From the NCBI RefSeq assembly GCF_000316625.1, contig NC_019676.1, forward strand, positions 793,001 through 857,000: a stretch of DNA of 64,000 nucleotides. Reading direction: 5' to 3'. This document shows positions 26,286-37,000 of the stretch, piece by piece; the first letter of the stretch is position 1; every line of letters begins with the position of its first letter. Both the position numbers and the translations under genes were made by a program. Source of the stretch: Nostoc sp. PCC 7107. GTDB lineage: Bacteria > Cyanobacteriota > Cyanobacteriia > Cyanobacteriales > Nostocaceae. Under the pieces are notes generated by a model. The model was given only the letters and a program-made list of their open reading frames with translations, was not told where the DNA came from and did not search any database.

Positions 26286-28619
26286 ATGAAATACGAAGTA
26301 GTCGAGCAGATTTTTAATAAATATTCGACTTTACGTAAATTTGAATATTTAGAACTAGATGTTCATTTCTGTATTGTAGATAAATCTGAGCAAGTACAGC
26401 GCTTTGCCTTTCAGCCAGAAGAGGTGATTTTAGGTAAAGATATTCGTTTAGGATTTCCTGAATTTATTGGCAAAGAAGAGATATTAAAATCTATCATCCA
26501 AGGTCAACAAGCTAGTTTTGAATTAGTAGCAATTAAAAGAAATGGTGAGAATCAACTGGATATTTATATAAATATATATGTTATTGGTGAAATTACAGAA
26601 AAATCATCTAACAGAAAGTTAATCATTTTCATTGAAGATGTTACTGAAAAAATTCAATCAAAACAAGATTTATCAAAATTAACTAATGCTACTAGTCTGC
26701 TGTCAATGACACTGGTAACATATAAAAATTACATGGATACAGTTATCACTTCAATGGCAGATGCCTTATTGATAACTACCAATACAGGAAAAATTAAAAA
26801 AGTTAATCCGGCAGCGCAAAAGTTGTTTGATTTTTCTGAAGAAGAATTAATCAATAAACCAATATCTTTGATATTTGATGACAATTTTTTATTGCTCAGA
26901 ATTATTAATCACTACAGTAAAATCAACCGAGATTTACAGCATTTTGAAGTTGTTTGTCGTAAAAAAACGCGAGAAAAAGTGCGAGTAGCTTTTTCTTGCA
27001 CAGTAATGCAGAAAAAAAATGAAGTTTTAGAAGATATTATCTATATTGGTCGAGATATTACGAGTCGCCAGCGTCGAGAACAACGTAATGTTGCCCAGTA
27101 CGCTATTACCCGCATTCTCTCAGAATCACAAAGTATTAAACAGGCAATGCCGGAAATTTTACAGGCAATCTGTCAAAATTTAGAGTGGGATGTAGGGGAA
27201 TTATGGACAACAAATGAATACCTTAGTACGAATGTATTAAAAGAAAGTGATCATACTGTATTAAGATGCGTAGAAATTTGGTCAAGCCGACTCATAGCCG
27301 CGCGTGAATTTAAAGCTGTGACATGGCAAACTACATATCTACCGAGTGTGGGATTACCTGGCCAAATTTGGGAAAGACGTTCTGCTTTATGGATTAAAAA
27401 TATTTTAGACTATGGAGACTTACAGCGATCGCCAACTGCTGTAACCGCCGGATTACGTTCAGCATTTGGTTTTCCTATCCTCGACGACAATAAAATTTTA
27501 GGAGTGATGACTTTTTTTAGCCGCGATGTGCAACCTAAAGATGCAGATTTGTTACAAATGATGGTTTCTGTGGGTAGTCAAATCGCGCAATTTATGAAAC
27601 GCAAACAAGCAGAAGATGATTTGTTAGAAAGTGAATCTCGATATCGAGATATCTGTGAAAATGCTAATGATTTAATTCAGTCTGTTAATGCGTATGGGCG
27701 GTTTTTATATGTTAACCGGACATGGTGTCAAACATTAGGATATAGTGCCACAGAAGTTGAGGAAATGAATGTATTTGAAATTATACATCCTGATTCTCAA
27801 GAACATTGTCGGCAAATGTTTTATCGTTTAATGTCAGGAGAAAAATTAGATCAAGTTAAAGCAGCTTTCATTGCCAAAAATGGGCAAACAGTTTTTTTAG
27901 AAGGTAACATAAACTGTAAATTTGCTCATGGAATACCAGTTGCAACTCGTGGGATTTTTCGCAATATTACACGCCGAGTAGCATTAGAAGCAGCATTACA
28001 GCAGCAGCAAGCAGAAACAGAACAACTTTGGCAAACAAGAATACCAGCATCGGCATCTAATAATCTACAAGCACTAATAGAGGATAAAGCAGCAGATGTC
28101 ATGAATGTGACTGTCTTATGTGCAGATATCGTCGGTTTAAACGAAATTGCGGCTTTGGGAAGTGCGATGCAACTAGTTAATTTACTCTGTCCAATTTTTG
28201 CAAATTTCGATCGCCTCTGTAATCGCTACGGTTTAGAAAAAATCAAAACCATTAATGAAGCGTATATAGTAATTGGGGGATTACCAGCAAAACGCTCTGA
28301 TCATGCCCAAGCCATAGCGCAAATGGCGCTAGATATGCAAACTGCGATCGCCACATTTAACCAAGAAAATCAACAAAACCTGAAACTTTGCATTGGTATC
28401 CATACAGGAGTCGTCACAACCGCAGCACTCGGTTTAATGGACACAATCAATATTGCTAAATCTATCGAGTCTCAAACTTTAGCCGATACTATCCAAGTTA
28501 GCGCTACTGCTTACGAATATATACGTGATGAATTTGTTCTAAAACTACAGCATGAAATAAAAATTCCCCATCAACAGCAAATGACAACTTATCTTTTATT
28601 AGGAAAAACTAAAAAGTAA
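26286..28619 (+). CDS. PAS-PAS-GAF-PAS sensor with decayed class III nucleotide cyclase domain
   Basis: Cytosolic multi-sensor protein, about 777 residues (ATG at 26286; TTG at 26262 is an alternative). Order: N-terminal PAS-like (about 1-125), PAS (about 145-265, ITNTGKIKKVNPAAQKLF-like), GAF (about 270-430), PAS (about 440-565, NANDLIQSVNAYGRFLYVNR) and a cyclase homology domain (about 600-777). The cyclase domain keeps the first metal Asp (CADIVGLNEIA) and the substrate Lys region (EKIKTI). However, the second metal position reads Asn657-Glu658 instead of Gly-Asp, the segment before DTINIA is shortened, and the transition-state Arg (N-x3-R) is Ser. It is probably catalytically dead and acts as a regulatory or dimerisation domain. 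No HTH or kinase output. Confidence 0.8.
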   Translation: MKYEVVEQIFNKYSTLRKFEYLELDVHFCIVDKSEQVQRFAFQPEEVILGKDIRLGFPEFIGKEEILKSIIQGQQASFELVAIKRNGENQLDIYINIYVIGEITEKSSNRKLIIFIEDVTEKIQSKQDLSKLTNATSLLSMTLVTYKNYMDTVITSMADALLITTNTGKIKKVNPAAQKLFDFSEEELINKPISLIFDDNFLLLRIINHYSKINRDLQHFEVVCRKKTREKVRVAFSCTVMQKKNEVLEDIIYIGRDITSRQRREQRNVAQYAITRILSESQSIKQAMPEILQAICQNLEWDVGELWTTNEYLSTNVLKESDHTVLRCVEIWSSRLIAAREFKAVTWQTTYLPSVGLPGQIWERRSALWIKNILDYGDLQRSPTAVTAGLRSAFGFPILDDNKILGVMTFFSRDVQPKDADLLQMMVSVGSQIAQFMKRKQAEDDLLESESRYRDICENANDLIQSVNAYGRFLYVNRTWCQTLGYSATEVEEMNVFEIIHPDSQEHCRQMFYRLMSGEKLDQVKAAFIAKNGQTVFLEGNINCKFAHGIPVATRGIFRNITRRVALEAALQQQQAETEQLWQTRIPASASNNLQALIEDKAADVMNVTVLCADIVGLNEIAALGSAMQLVNLLCPIFANFDRLCNRYGLEKIKTINEAYIVIGGLPAKRSDHAQAIAQMALDMQTAIATFNQENQQNLKLCIGIHTGVVTTAALGLMDTINIAKSIESQTLADTIQVSATAYEYIRDEFVLKLQHEIKIPHQQQMTTYLLLGKTKK

Positions 28620-28676
28620 AAAGGCAAAAGGCAAAAGGCAAAAGATTTATAGTTTTACCTTTTACCTTTTACCTTT
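28617..28676. repeat. two facing heptamer arrays between convergent genes
   Basis: AAAAGGC is repeated about three times, followed after a short spacer by TTTTACC repeated three times. The two arrays are close to inverted repeats of each other and can form a long hairpin, so they may act as a bidirectional terminator between the sensor gene (+) and speY (-). Another STRR-type heptad locus. Confidence 0.75.
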
Positions 28677-28680
28677 GTAA

Positions 28681-29856
28681 TTATGGACTATTCGGAATTA
28701 ATCTACCGCAAGGATAAGTTGCGATACCTTGGGCTGCATCTTCAGCCATTGCAGCAGGTACTTTATCCGATGATTGGGTTTTTGCGGCAAGATAATCTTT
28801 TTGCAGGGTGCTTAACATTGCTTCCCGCTGATCGTACAACCGCTTTAAGGGACGAGGCGAACATTGATTCATTACATAAGCTGTAACTAACGGTAAAGCG
28901 ATCGTGCTATCGGTGTAACAAACAATTGTGCTGGGTAACTCTTCTGGGTCAATTTTACCCCAGCTGACCGCCTCAGATGGAGTCGCCCCAGACAAACCGC
29001 CAGTATCAGGACGCGCATCTGTAAACTGGACAAAGAAATCATGTCCCCGTTCTTCTAATCCCAATACTTCATGAATTTGCGGTTGAGTTTGCAGTAAGAA
29101 GTTTTTGGGACTACCACCACCTAGAATTACCGCCGCACTTTTACCATCAGCAACTCTTGCATTGTAGGCGATCGCAGCTGTCTCGTTCACATCAATGGCA
29201 GGATCTAAAATTAATTGCGAACCTTCTAACGCCAAAGCTGCAACGTTCATCCCAATAGAACTATCTCCAGGGGAGGAAGTGTAAATTGGTACGCCATATT
29301 CATAAGCTGTCGCCAGTAAGCAAGAATGCTGTACTCCTAATTGCTTTTCTACTTCCCGGACATACTTACCCAAAAGATAATGAAATTCCGCTGTTCCCAT
29401 TCGCTTTTGGAAAGGTTCTGCTTGCAAAATTTTACGGATGAAAGCATCGGTTTCTAACAACACATCGTAGCCAAAGATAATGTCATAAATGCGGATAGTC
29501 CCTTCTTCCCGCAGTTTCACATCATCCACAAATGGATTACCCGCGAATAGCTCAAAACCTAACCCATAGTGCATATCATGGTAAAGATTCGCCCCGGTGC
29601 TAATCATCCAGTCAATGAAACCGTTACGAATGAGGGGTGCTAGTGCGGAAACCCCAAATCCGGCTGGTGTCATCGCCCCAGAAAGGCTAACTCCTACCGT
29701 CACGCCTTCTTGAAATACATCTTTACTCAGTAGTTGGCAAGCTTCCCGCAAGCGTGCTGAGTTATAGGCAGTGAAGTAATTATTGATTAAATCTACTACC
29801 CCAATATTGGTTGGTATGGGTGTAGGTGCGATTTTTTGACCACGCTGTTTTGACAT
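28681..29856 (-). CDS. speY: deoxyhypusine synthase-like protein, probable homospermidine synthase
   Basis: Bacteria lack deoxyhypusine, and the cyanobacterial DHS homologue in Anabaena (SpeY) makes homospermidine from spermidine or putrescine and NAD; I rely on recalled literature for that. About 391 residues. DHS blocks are visible: [14 protein letters not shown] (about 55-68), [18 protein letters not shown] (about 84-101), [15 protein letters not shown] and [14 protein letters not shown]. The active-site lysine lies in [18 protein letters not shown] (about 302-319). The catalytic Lys is present. ATG at 29856 is chosen because a GGGAG ribosome site sits five bases upstream; a GTG lies two codons earlier. 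Confidence 0.85.
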   Translation of the reverse strand: MSKQRGQKIAPTPIPTNIGVVDLINNYFTAYNSARLREACQLLSKDVFQEGVTVGVSLSGAMTPAGFGVSALAPLIRNGFIDWMISTGANLYHDMHYGLGFELFAGNPFVDDVKLREEGTIRIYDIIFGYDVLLETDAFIRKILQAEPFQKRMGTAEFHYLLGKYVREVEKQLGVQHSCLLATAYEYGVPIYTSSPGDSSIGMNVAALALEGSQLILDPAIDVNETAAIAYNARVADGKSAAVILGGGSPKNFLLQTQPQIHEVLGLEERGHDFFVQFTDARPDTGGLSGATPSEAVSWGKIDPEELPSTIVCYTDSTIALPLVTAYVMNQCSPRPLKRLYDQREAMLSTLQKDYLAAKTQSSDKVPAAMAEDAAQGIATYPCGRLIPNSP

Positions 29857-29896
29857 TTGCACTCCCGAACAGTAAACACGCCGAATCTAATGTTAA

Positions 29897-30148
29897 CTAT
29901 GTTTCAGCAAATTCTTGCATTGTCTTGGTGTATAAATCGAATGCAGTTTGACCAAAACAGACGAAAATCACTTGTTCTAGGGAGCTTGTTTGCTGAAAAA
30001 ACTTTTTAACTTCCGCGATCGCAATTTTACAAACGCGTTCCATCGGGAAATTATCACCTTTTGTTATTTTCGCTTCCCCAGTTGCACAGCCTCGTAAATG
30101 GCGACATTCGGCGGGTTGTTTCATTCGCTCAGATGAAGATTTTGTCAA
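29897..30148 (-). pseudogene. macro-domain protein remnant
   Basis: An 83-codon frame keeps two pieces of a macro domain (ADP-ribose binding or O-acetyl-ADP-ribose deacetylase). One is CRHLRGCATGEAKITKGDNF, which matches the conserved GCxTGEAxxTxGYxLP segment. The other is a C-terminal helix-strand piece, AIAEVKKFF...EQVIFVCFGQTAFDLY. The roughly 50-60 residues that should lie between them (the HTVGP region) and the N-terminal nucleotide-binding half (NAAN, GGGGVDGAIH) are missing. Upstream minus-strand DNA to about 30240 shows no recoverable N-terminal part. Read as a deletion-decayed gene. Confidence 0.7.
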
Positions 30149-30455
30149 GAGTATCAGCCAGAAATTCTAGTGAGTTGGCAATTGAAAAATTACTGTTTCT
30201 AGCAGGAAATTTAAGTGCGATCGCTCTTCTCATAGGCAGATAAAATTTTTGAACTGCCTGATTTTTTGGTTGATCCGCTTGTAAATTAAGCCCTTTTAGG
30301 GAAGGAAACAGCCCTGGGGGGGGTTAGGGGGGATCGAATTATATGCAGCCTCATCAAAAATTGGTATAACGTCTTCCTCTAGGCTAATTGTGCATATATA
30401 AAAAGGAAGGTGAATATTGATCACCTTCGTGAATTTGTTATCTAATTGCGGAACT
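30149..30455. other. intergenic between macro remnant and aldolase gene
   Basis: 307 bp. It holds a G-rich repeat-like stretch (CCCTGGGGGGGGTTAGGGGG at about 30313-30332) of the kind found scattered in cyanobacterial genomes, and a short inverted segment (GAAGGTGAATATTGATCACC near 30404-30424) that may terminate the aldolase transcript. No gene seen. Confidence 0.4.
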
Positions 30456-31538
30456 TTAAGCGATAGTTACATCTGGTGATAAATAAACATCTTGAATTGT
30501 GTGAAATAGTTTCACTCCTTCTGCGAATGGACGCTGAAAAGCTTTACGCCCAGAAATTAATCCTGTACCACCAGCCCGTTTATTAATAACAGCAGTGCGT
30601 ACTGCTTCAGCAAAGTCACTTTTGCCAGATGCGCCACCAGAATTAATTAATCCTGCTCTACCAGCGTAGCAATTTAGCACTTGATAACGAGCTAAATCTA
30701 TGGGGTGATCAGTAGTTAATTCTGTATAAACTCGCTCATCTGTTTTGCCATAACTTTTACCTGTGGCTTTAACAACTGCACCGTAACCATTGTTACATTC
30801 AGGTAATTTCTGTTTAATGATGTCGGCTTCAATGGTTACGCCTAAATGATTTGCTTGTCCAGTTAAGTCAGCAGCAAGATGATAATCTTTATCTTGTTTG
30901 AAAGCATTATTACGTAGATAGCACCAAAGAATTGTCACCATTCCTAATTCATGGGCGCGTGTAAAAGCATGACTAATTTCTTGAATTTGTCTGGTTGATT
31001 GATCAGAACCAAAGTAAATTGTTGCGCCTACGGCTACTGCACCTAAATTCCAAGCTTGCTCAACACTAGCAAATAATACTTGATCAAATTGATTGGGAAA
31101 GGTTAAGAGTTCGTTATGGTTAATTTTGGCAATAAACGGAATTTTGTGAGCATATTTGCGTGAGACAATACCCAATACTCCCAAAGTTGTCGCAACGGCA
31201 TTACATTCACCGGCGATCGCTAATTTAATAATATTGTCTGGGTCAAAGTATATGGGATTTGGCGCAAAAGATGCACCAGCCGAGTGTTCAATACCTTGAT
31301 CAACAGGCAGAATTGAGAGATAGCCCGTATTTGCCAGACGACCAGTAGAATAAAGTTGTTGCAGATTACGCAAAACTTGAGGATTGCGATCGCTATTAAG
31401 CCAGATTCGATCTACAAAGTCTGGACCTGGTAAATGCAATAAATCTTGAGAAACTTTGGCTTTGTAATTCAGCAAGTCTTCTGCTTCTTTTCCTAACAAT
31501 GACTCGATAGAATTAGCCTCTACCAATGTAGTTGTCAT
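30456..31538 (-). CDS. fbaB: class I fructose-bisphosphate aldolase (FbaB/DhnA family)
   Basis: Reversible cleavage of fructose-1,6-bisphosphate through a Schiff base, in glycolysis and the Calvin cycle. 360 residues. The DhnA/FbaB-type barrel is indicated by [15 protein letters not shown] (about 75-89), [15 protein letters not shown] (about 135-149), [11 protein letters not shown] and [13 protein letters not shown]. The phosphate-binding end is [18 protein letters not shown] (about 303-320). The Schiff-base lysine is most likely in the VVKATGK segment. It is a monocistronic unit with a long AT-rich upstream stretch. This archaeal-type class I enzyme coexists with class II aldolase in many cyanobacteria. 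Confidence 0.9.
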   Translation of the reverse strand: MTTTLVEANSIESLLGKEAEDLLNYKAKVSQDLLHLPGPDFVDRIWLNSDRNPQVLRNLQQLYSTGRLANTGYLSILPVDQGIEHSAGASFAPNPIYFDPDNIIKLAIAGECNAVATTLGVLGIVSRKYAHKIPFIAKINHNELLTFPNQFDQVLFASVEQAWNLGAVAVGATIYFGSDQSTRQIQEISHAFTRAHELGMVTILWCYLRNNAFKQDKDYHLAADLTGQANHLGVTIEADIIKQKLPECNNGYGAVVKATGKSYGKTDERVYTELTTDHPIDLARYQVLNCYAGRAGLINSGGASGKSDFAEAVRTAVINKRAGGTGLISGRKAFQRPFAEGVKLFHTIQDVYLSPDVTIA

Positions 31539-32047
31539 AGCACTTTCCTCAAACTTGAGAAAATAAATTTGCCTTTACGATAGCATTCTGACATTTTATC
31601 TCTCAGATGATTGACTATCTCAGCAAAAACTTATTTTGGATACTGAATACAATATTGTTTATATTTCTTAGAAGAAAATTTTTTAGAAAAAGGCAGATAA
31701 ACACTGATAATGTATCTGTGCTTATCCATGGATAATAGTAAGTTAAGTAGGATTCTAGCCGATAATTTAATCTTATACTTACTTTTGCTAACTAGCTATA
31801 TATCAAAAGAAACAAACATTTATAATTATAAGTTTTATTAGTTCAGAAATTAAGCTCATTAGCATCTATCAAAAGTTATATTTACTAGTAATAAATCCAC
31901 GATAAAAGTCAAAATAAAGATTAATTAGCTAAATTTAAATGCTGTGCCTGAATTTGGCAAATTAGTTTTATGCAGAGTAATCATACAGGACTTAGACACA
32001 AATATTGTCTGGGGAACGGTTCCCCTAACTTTAGGCATGGGGTCAAT
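31539..32047. other. AT-rich intergenic upstream of aldolase gene
   Basis: 509 bp, strongly AT-rich, with no open frame or RNA gene that I can support. It should contain the aldolase promoter and, at its other end, the 3' end of the TPR gene transcript. Confidence 0.4.
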
Positions 32048-33841
32048 CTAAAATCTAGAATCCAAAATCGTGTGACGCATTGTAGTGCTATCTGGCATTA
32101 CTGGTGACTTGAGTTTTTGTTCTTGTTGTGCTTTTAATTTTTGTTGAGCAATTGTTTGATTAGCTAATGCTAATGCGTTTTTAGGATCAAGTTCTAATGT
32201 AGCCATAAAAGTTTTTACAGCATCTTCTAATTTGCCCAATTTCAATAAGGCAACTCCTTTACCAGCTAAAATATTCGCATCCATTGGAGCCAGAGTACTA
32301 GCTTGGTTGTAAGCATTAATCGCCTCATCATATCTAGCTAAATTAAATAGTACGATGCCTCTGTTGTACCATCCTTGCGATAAATTAGGGTTAATGCCGA
32401 TCGCTTTATCTACAGACACTAAGGCTTCTTGATTGCGAGATAAATGCCATAAGACAACGCTTCGGTTAGCCCAAATATTAGCTAAGAGTGATTTATCTGC
32501 AAATTTGCCCACATTTTCTAATGCTTTATTATATGCTGTGAGTGATGCTGAATAGCGGTCTAAGGTTTTGAGAATTCTGCCTTTATTAAACCATGCTTGA
32601 GCATATTTCGGATTAATTTCGGTGGCGCGATCGCTACTAGCAATTGCATCAGTATATCTGCCTAAATACCATTGGGTAGCTGCACGATTATTCCACGCTT
32701 CTGCATAGTTGGGATTGAGAGCGATCGCTCTTTCGATTGATGCTAATCCTTCTTCGTAATTTCCTAATCCAGCTAAGGCGATTCCTCTCTGTTCCCAAGC
32801 TAAGGCGGGACTGATATCACCCCAGCGGCTATCACCTTGGAGTGCAAGTTCTGCGGCTGCTTGTGCTTCGGAAAATTTACCTATTTTGTTCAAACTAGCA
32901 CTTTGACTAGCTAAGACTAAGGCATAATTAGGACTGAGTTTGATGGCAAATTGGTATGAAACTACGGCTTGTTCTGGTTTGCCGATCGCTGCTAATGATC
33001 TACCATGTTCTAACCAAATATCTGCATCTTTCGGATTCATCGCCACTGCTTGATCAAAGGAGGCGATCGCTTCTTCTAATTGTCCGTTTTTTTTCTGTGC
33101 CAAACCCTTAGTGTACCAAGCAATTGCTGGTGTGGTATCACCCCAATTTTGATTTACTTTAATGGCTGAGTCACAAGCGGCGATCGCTTCGCTCAACCTG
33201 TTTAAATTTGCTAAGGCTTGACAATTACCGACTAACGCTAAAGAATTCTCAGGCGTAATTTCTAAGGCGCGACTAAATGAGGCGATCGCTGCGTCTAGTT
33301 GTCCTAATTTACTTTCTCCTAGACCACGATTGTACCATGCTACCACTGCTGTAGTACTGCCCCAGTTGCCATCAGAACGCAGTGCTAAATCACAGGCAGC
33401 GATCGCTTCGGCATATTTATTTAAACTTAATAATGCTTCACATCTTTGAGCCAAGGCTAAAGAATATTTTGGCTGGAGACGTAAGGTGCGATCAGCTGAT
33501 ACTAACGCTTCACTATACTTGACTTGCTTGAGCAAAATTGCTGTGCGTGTTACCCAAATTTCTATTTCATCGGGTTTAATGGCAATTCCTTGATTACAAG
33601 CGGCGATCGCTTCATCATATTTCTTTTCCTCTGCCAACAACTGACAAAAATTTGCCCAATAGTCAAAGTCTTTAATCTCTAATTTCTCTTGAGCAAATAA
33701 AGTTGTTGGCACTAACGAATTTGCTAATAAAAAAATTGCTGTTAGTCCCCCAACAATACTGCTGGATTTGCCTGATTTTCTCAACCAGTTATTAATAGCT
33801 TGTTTTACTCTTGACTTAGCAGTAGTATGGAAAAATCTCAT
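32048..33841 (-). CDS. exported TPR-repeat protein
   Basis: 597 residues. A basic N-terminus and hydrophobic segment (SSIVGGLTAIFLLANSLVPT, about 27-46, then TTLFAQ) form a signal peptide or anchor. About 13-14 TPR units follow to residue 575. Many contain the pattern AIASFDQAVAMNPKDADIW or NRGIVLFNLARYDEAINAYN, and three units carry an insertion with an NWGDTTPAIAWY-like segment. It lies divergent from the glycosyltransferase-haemagglutinin-CHAT gene across 227 bp, suggesting shared regulation and perhaps partnership at the cell envelope. The TPR array implies a protein-binding scaffold; no enzymatic domain. Confidence 0.85.
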   Translation of the reverse strand: MRFFHTTAKSRVKQAINNWLRKSGKSSSIVGGLTAIFLLANSLVPTTLFAQEKLEIKDFDYWANFCQLLAEEKKYDEAIAACNQGIAIKPDEIEIWVTRTAILLKQVKYSEALVSADRTLRLQPKYSLALAQRCEALLSLNKYAEAIAACDLALRSDGNWGSTTAVVAWYNRGLGESKLGQLDAAIASFSRALEITPENSLALVGNCQALANLNRLSEAIAACDSAIKVNQNWGDTTPAIAWYTKGLAQKKNGQLEEAIASFDQAVAMNPKDADIWLEHGRSLAAIGKPEQAVVSYQFAIKLSPNYALVLASQSASLNKIGKFSEAQAAAELALQGDSRWGDISPALAWEQRGIALAGLGNYEEGLASIERAIALNPNYAEAWNNRAATQWYLGRYTDAIASSDRATEINPKYAQAWFNKGRILKTLDRYSASLTAYNKALENVGKFADKSLLANIWANRSVVLWHLSRNQEALVSVDKAIGINPNLSQGWYNRGIVLFNLARYDEAINAYNQASTLAPMDANILAGKGVALLKLGKLEDAVKTFMATLELDPKNALALANQTIAQQKLKAQQEQKLKSPVMPDSTTMRHTILDSRF

Positions 33842-34068
33842 ATTTTTTTAAATTTGTTAATAATATTTAACTTGGCATCTACTCTAGCAAACACATATCT
33901 CATGAATTAATTTTGCCAACATTCGCAAAAATTAACATCATGAACTTAGAGAAAATTCAAATTTGTTTAATTATAAGCAACTTAATAAGTTAATGTATAT
34001 TCTATAGATCCAAAAGATAACTGAAAACTTTAAACTCTCTATAAATAAATTAAAAAAATCTAATTTTT

Positions 34069-37000
34069 ATGCCGCCAGTAATTTCCTTAATCATCACAGT
34101 TTACAATCGGGAGAATTATCTCAGATTAGCTATAGAAAGTGTTTTATCGCAAACCCGACAAGACTTTGAACTGCTGATTTGGGATGATGGTTCTACAGAT
34201 AATAGCCTAGAAATTGCCCGTGAGTATGAAAAGTGCGATCGCCGTGTGCGGGTAATATCATGCCAAGATAATATTGGAGCAACCAGAGCCTTAAAAGCTG
34301 CGATCGCTCAAACTAGTGGTAGATATATCGGTTGGGTAGATAGTGATGATTTACTAGCACCCACAGCCCTAGCCGAAACAGCCGCAGTTTTAGATGTCAA
34401 ACCCAATATTGGCTGGGTTTACACCGACTATTTAGATATTGACGAAAACAATACAATCCTCAGCTATGGTTATCGTTGTCTCGTACCCTATAGCCGTGAA
34501 GCACTGTTAAATCGGTTTATGACATTTCACTTTCGGCTAATTCGTCGAGAAGTGTTGGATTTAGTGGGAGGAATTGATGAGTCACTTGCAGTGGTAGAAG
34601 ATTACGATTTATGTCTAAGACTTTCTGAAGTTGCAGAAGTAGAGCATATATACAAACCTTTATACTACTATCGCACTCATCCCGAAACTATATCGCGGCA
34701 ACGACAACAAGAACAAATCAAAAACTCCCAACTAGCAATTCTCAAAGCAAGACAACGCAGACAGCATCACAAACCAGACTTACAACACAAAGCCCTCATT
34801 CCTGACAGCAAAATAAATTTTACTGCTATTTCCCAAGCTAAGAAACAAACTTTTCCAAAATCTATCAAAACATTAGCAGTAAGCAACATAGCATTGCTAT
34901 TATGCCTCCTACCCACAACAGCCATAGCCCAGAACATCACCCCCACCAACGATGGTACAGGCACAATTATTAACCACCAAGGCAACAATATTAATATTAG
35001 TGGCGGTAGTCTCAGTAGTGACAAAGCCAATTTGTTTCACAGCTTCAGCAAATTTGGACTTGATGCCAACCAAACAGCCAACTTCTTATCGCAACCATCA
35101 ATTCAAAACATCTTAGGTAGAGTCACAGGTGGCGAAGCATCAATAATTAACGGCTTAATTCGCGTTAGTGGGGGAAATTCCAACTTATATTTAATCAATC
35201 CAGCCGGTATAATCTTTGGTGCTAATTCTAGTTTAAATGTCCCAGCATTATTTACAGCTACCACAGCCACACGCCTCGGTTTTGGTAATAATAACTGGTT
35301 AAATGCGGTTGGAACAAACGACTACAACCAACTTATCGGCACACCTAATAGTTTCGCCTTTGATAGCAGCGTTGCTAGTGCGATATTCAATCAAGGTAAT
35401 TTGGCAGTGCCATCAGGGAATAATTTAAGTTTATTTGGCGGCACAGTAGTAAGTACAGGAACTTTGTCAGCGCCTGGTGGTAACGTCACAATTGCTGCTG
35501 TACCTGGGAGTAGCTTACTCAAATTGAGTATGGCGGGGAATCCTTTGAGCTTAGAAATTCAACCGCTGAATGCAACTAATAATAATTTGCCGGGGAATTC
35601 TTTACCAGCATTGTTGACTGGTGGTGGTGTTAGTAATGTCTCCGGGTTGCAGCTTGAAAATGGTGAGGTGCAGTTAACTGGTTCTGGCTTGAAGATTGAG
35701 AATGGCGATGTTGTGGTAACTCAAGCCAATGGGAAAAACATTACCCTCGCCGCTAACCACAATTTAACGTTGCCAGAAAGTCAACTTTCCGTCACTAACA
35801 ACTTAAATTTACTTGCTAAAGATACCGTGAGAGTTCGTGATAGTGTTGCTAAAAATTTCTCGGCTATTGCTGGCAATAAACTCACTATTCAAGGTAATCA
35901 AGGCATTGATATTTTTGCGATTAATCACTTAGACACAACACCTTTTATCAGCGGTGGTAATTTCACCTTAATTAGTGATGGCAAGATTTCTTTAGACGCG
36001 CACTTTGCCAGCGGTGGTAAATTTTCTATTCTTAACGCTCTAGGAAAAGGTGCTGATTTTATCAGTTTAGTTGACCCAATTGTTAGTTCTACCCAAGATG
36101 TTACCTTTGGCAACTACACTGGCCCATCTTTAAAAGTAGAATCTCTTGGTACTATCACCACTGGCAATATTGTTATTACCAACCAAGATATTGCTCTCGC
36201 TACTTTTTGCAGCACTAATACTTGTACCACAGATGCTCAACTTTTAGCCAGTCAGCCATCTTTGATTTTAAGAGCAGGTTTGAGTAGCTTAATAGAACAG
36301 AATTTTGGTACTGCACCAGTCGGACTCAACACAACCACCGGGCCATCTTTACCAGGCAATGTAGTCACAGGTAACATTTCATTTAGTCTGTATGGTGGGC
36401 CTGTAATTATTAGCGCCACAGGTAATATTACCACTAGTGATATTGATACTTCTAACACTAACGGTGCGATAGGCAACGTAGATTTAACTGCTGGTGGTAA
36501 CATTACCACTGGTAATATTGATACCACTGATTTCGCTCAATCTGGTGATGTAAATTTAACTGCCGGCAGTAGCATTATTACTGGTGACATTGATACTTCT
36601 AGTTTTACTACAGCAGGTTCAGTCATACTCAGAGCAGGTACTAGTGGAACGTTTGGCAGAAATATTACTTTTAATAGTATTAATACACAAGGTACTGATG
36701 ATGACGGTGTTTCTACAGGCGGGAATGTTAACATTTTAGCCTATGGCTTAGTCAGAGGCACAGGTGTTATTTCTGATGGTGAAGGCGGTTTTACTACTGA
36801 TACAATTAACACTACTAGTCTAAATAGTGGTGTTTCAGGCTCAATTACGATTCAACATGATGGTGGGCCAAATAACGTCCCATTTATTGTTGGTAATTCT
36901 GCTACTAATGGTACAGCAGGAAGAATTGTGAGGAATGATACGCCAACAACTGGTACTTCATTTCCGGTTTTACCCAATGGTGGCACAGTTACAGATGCAG

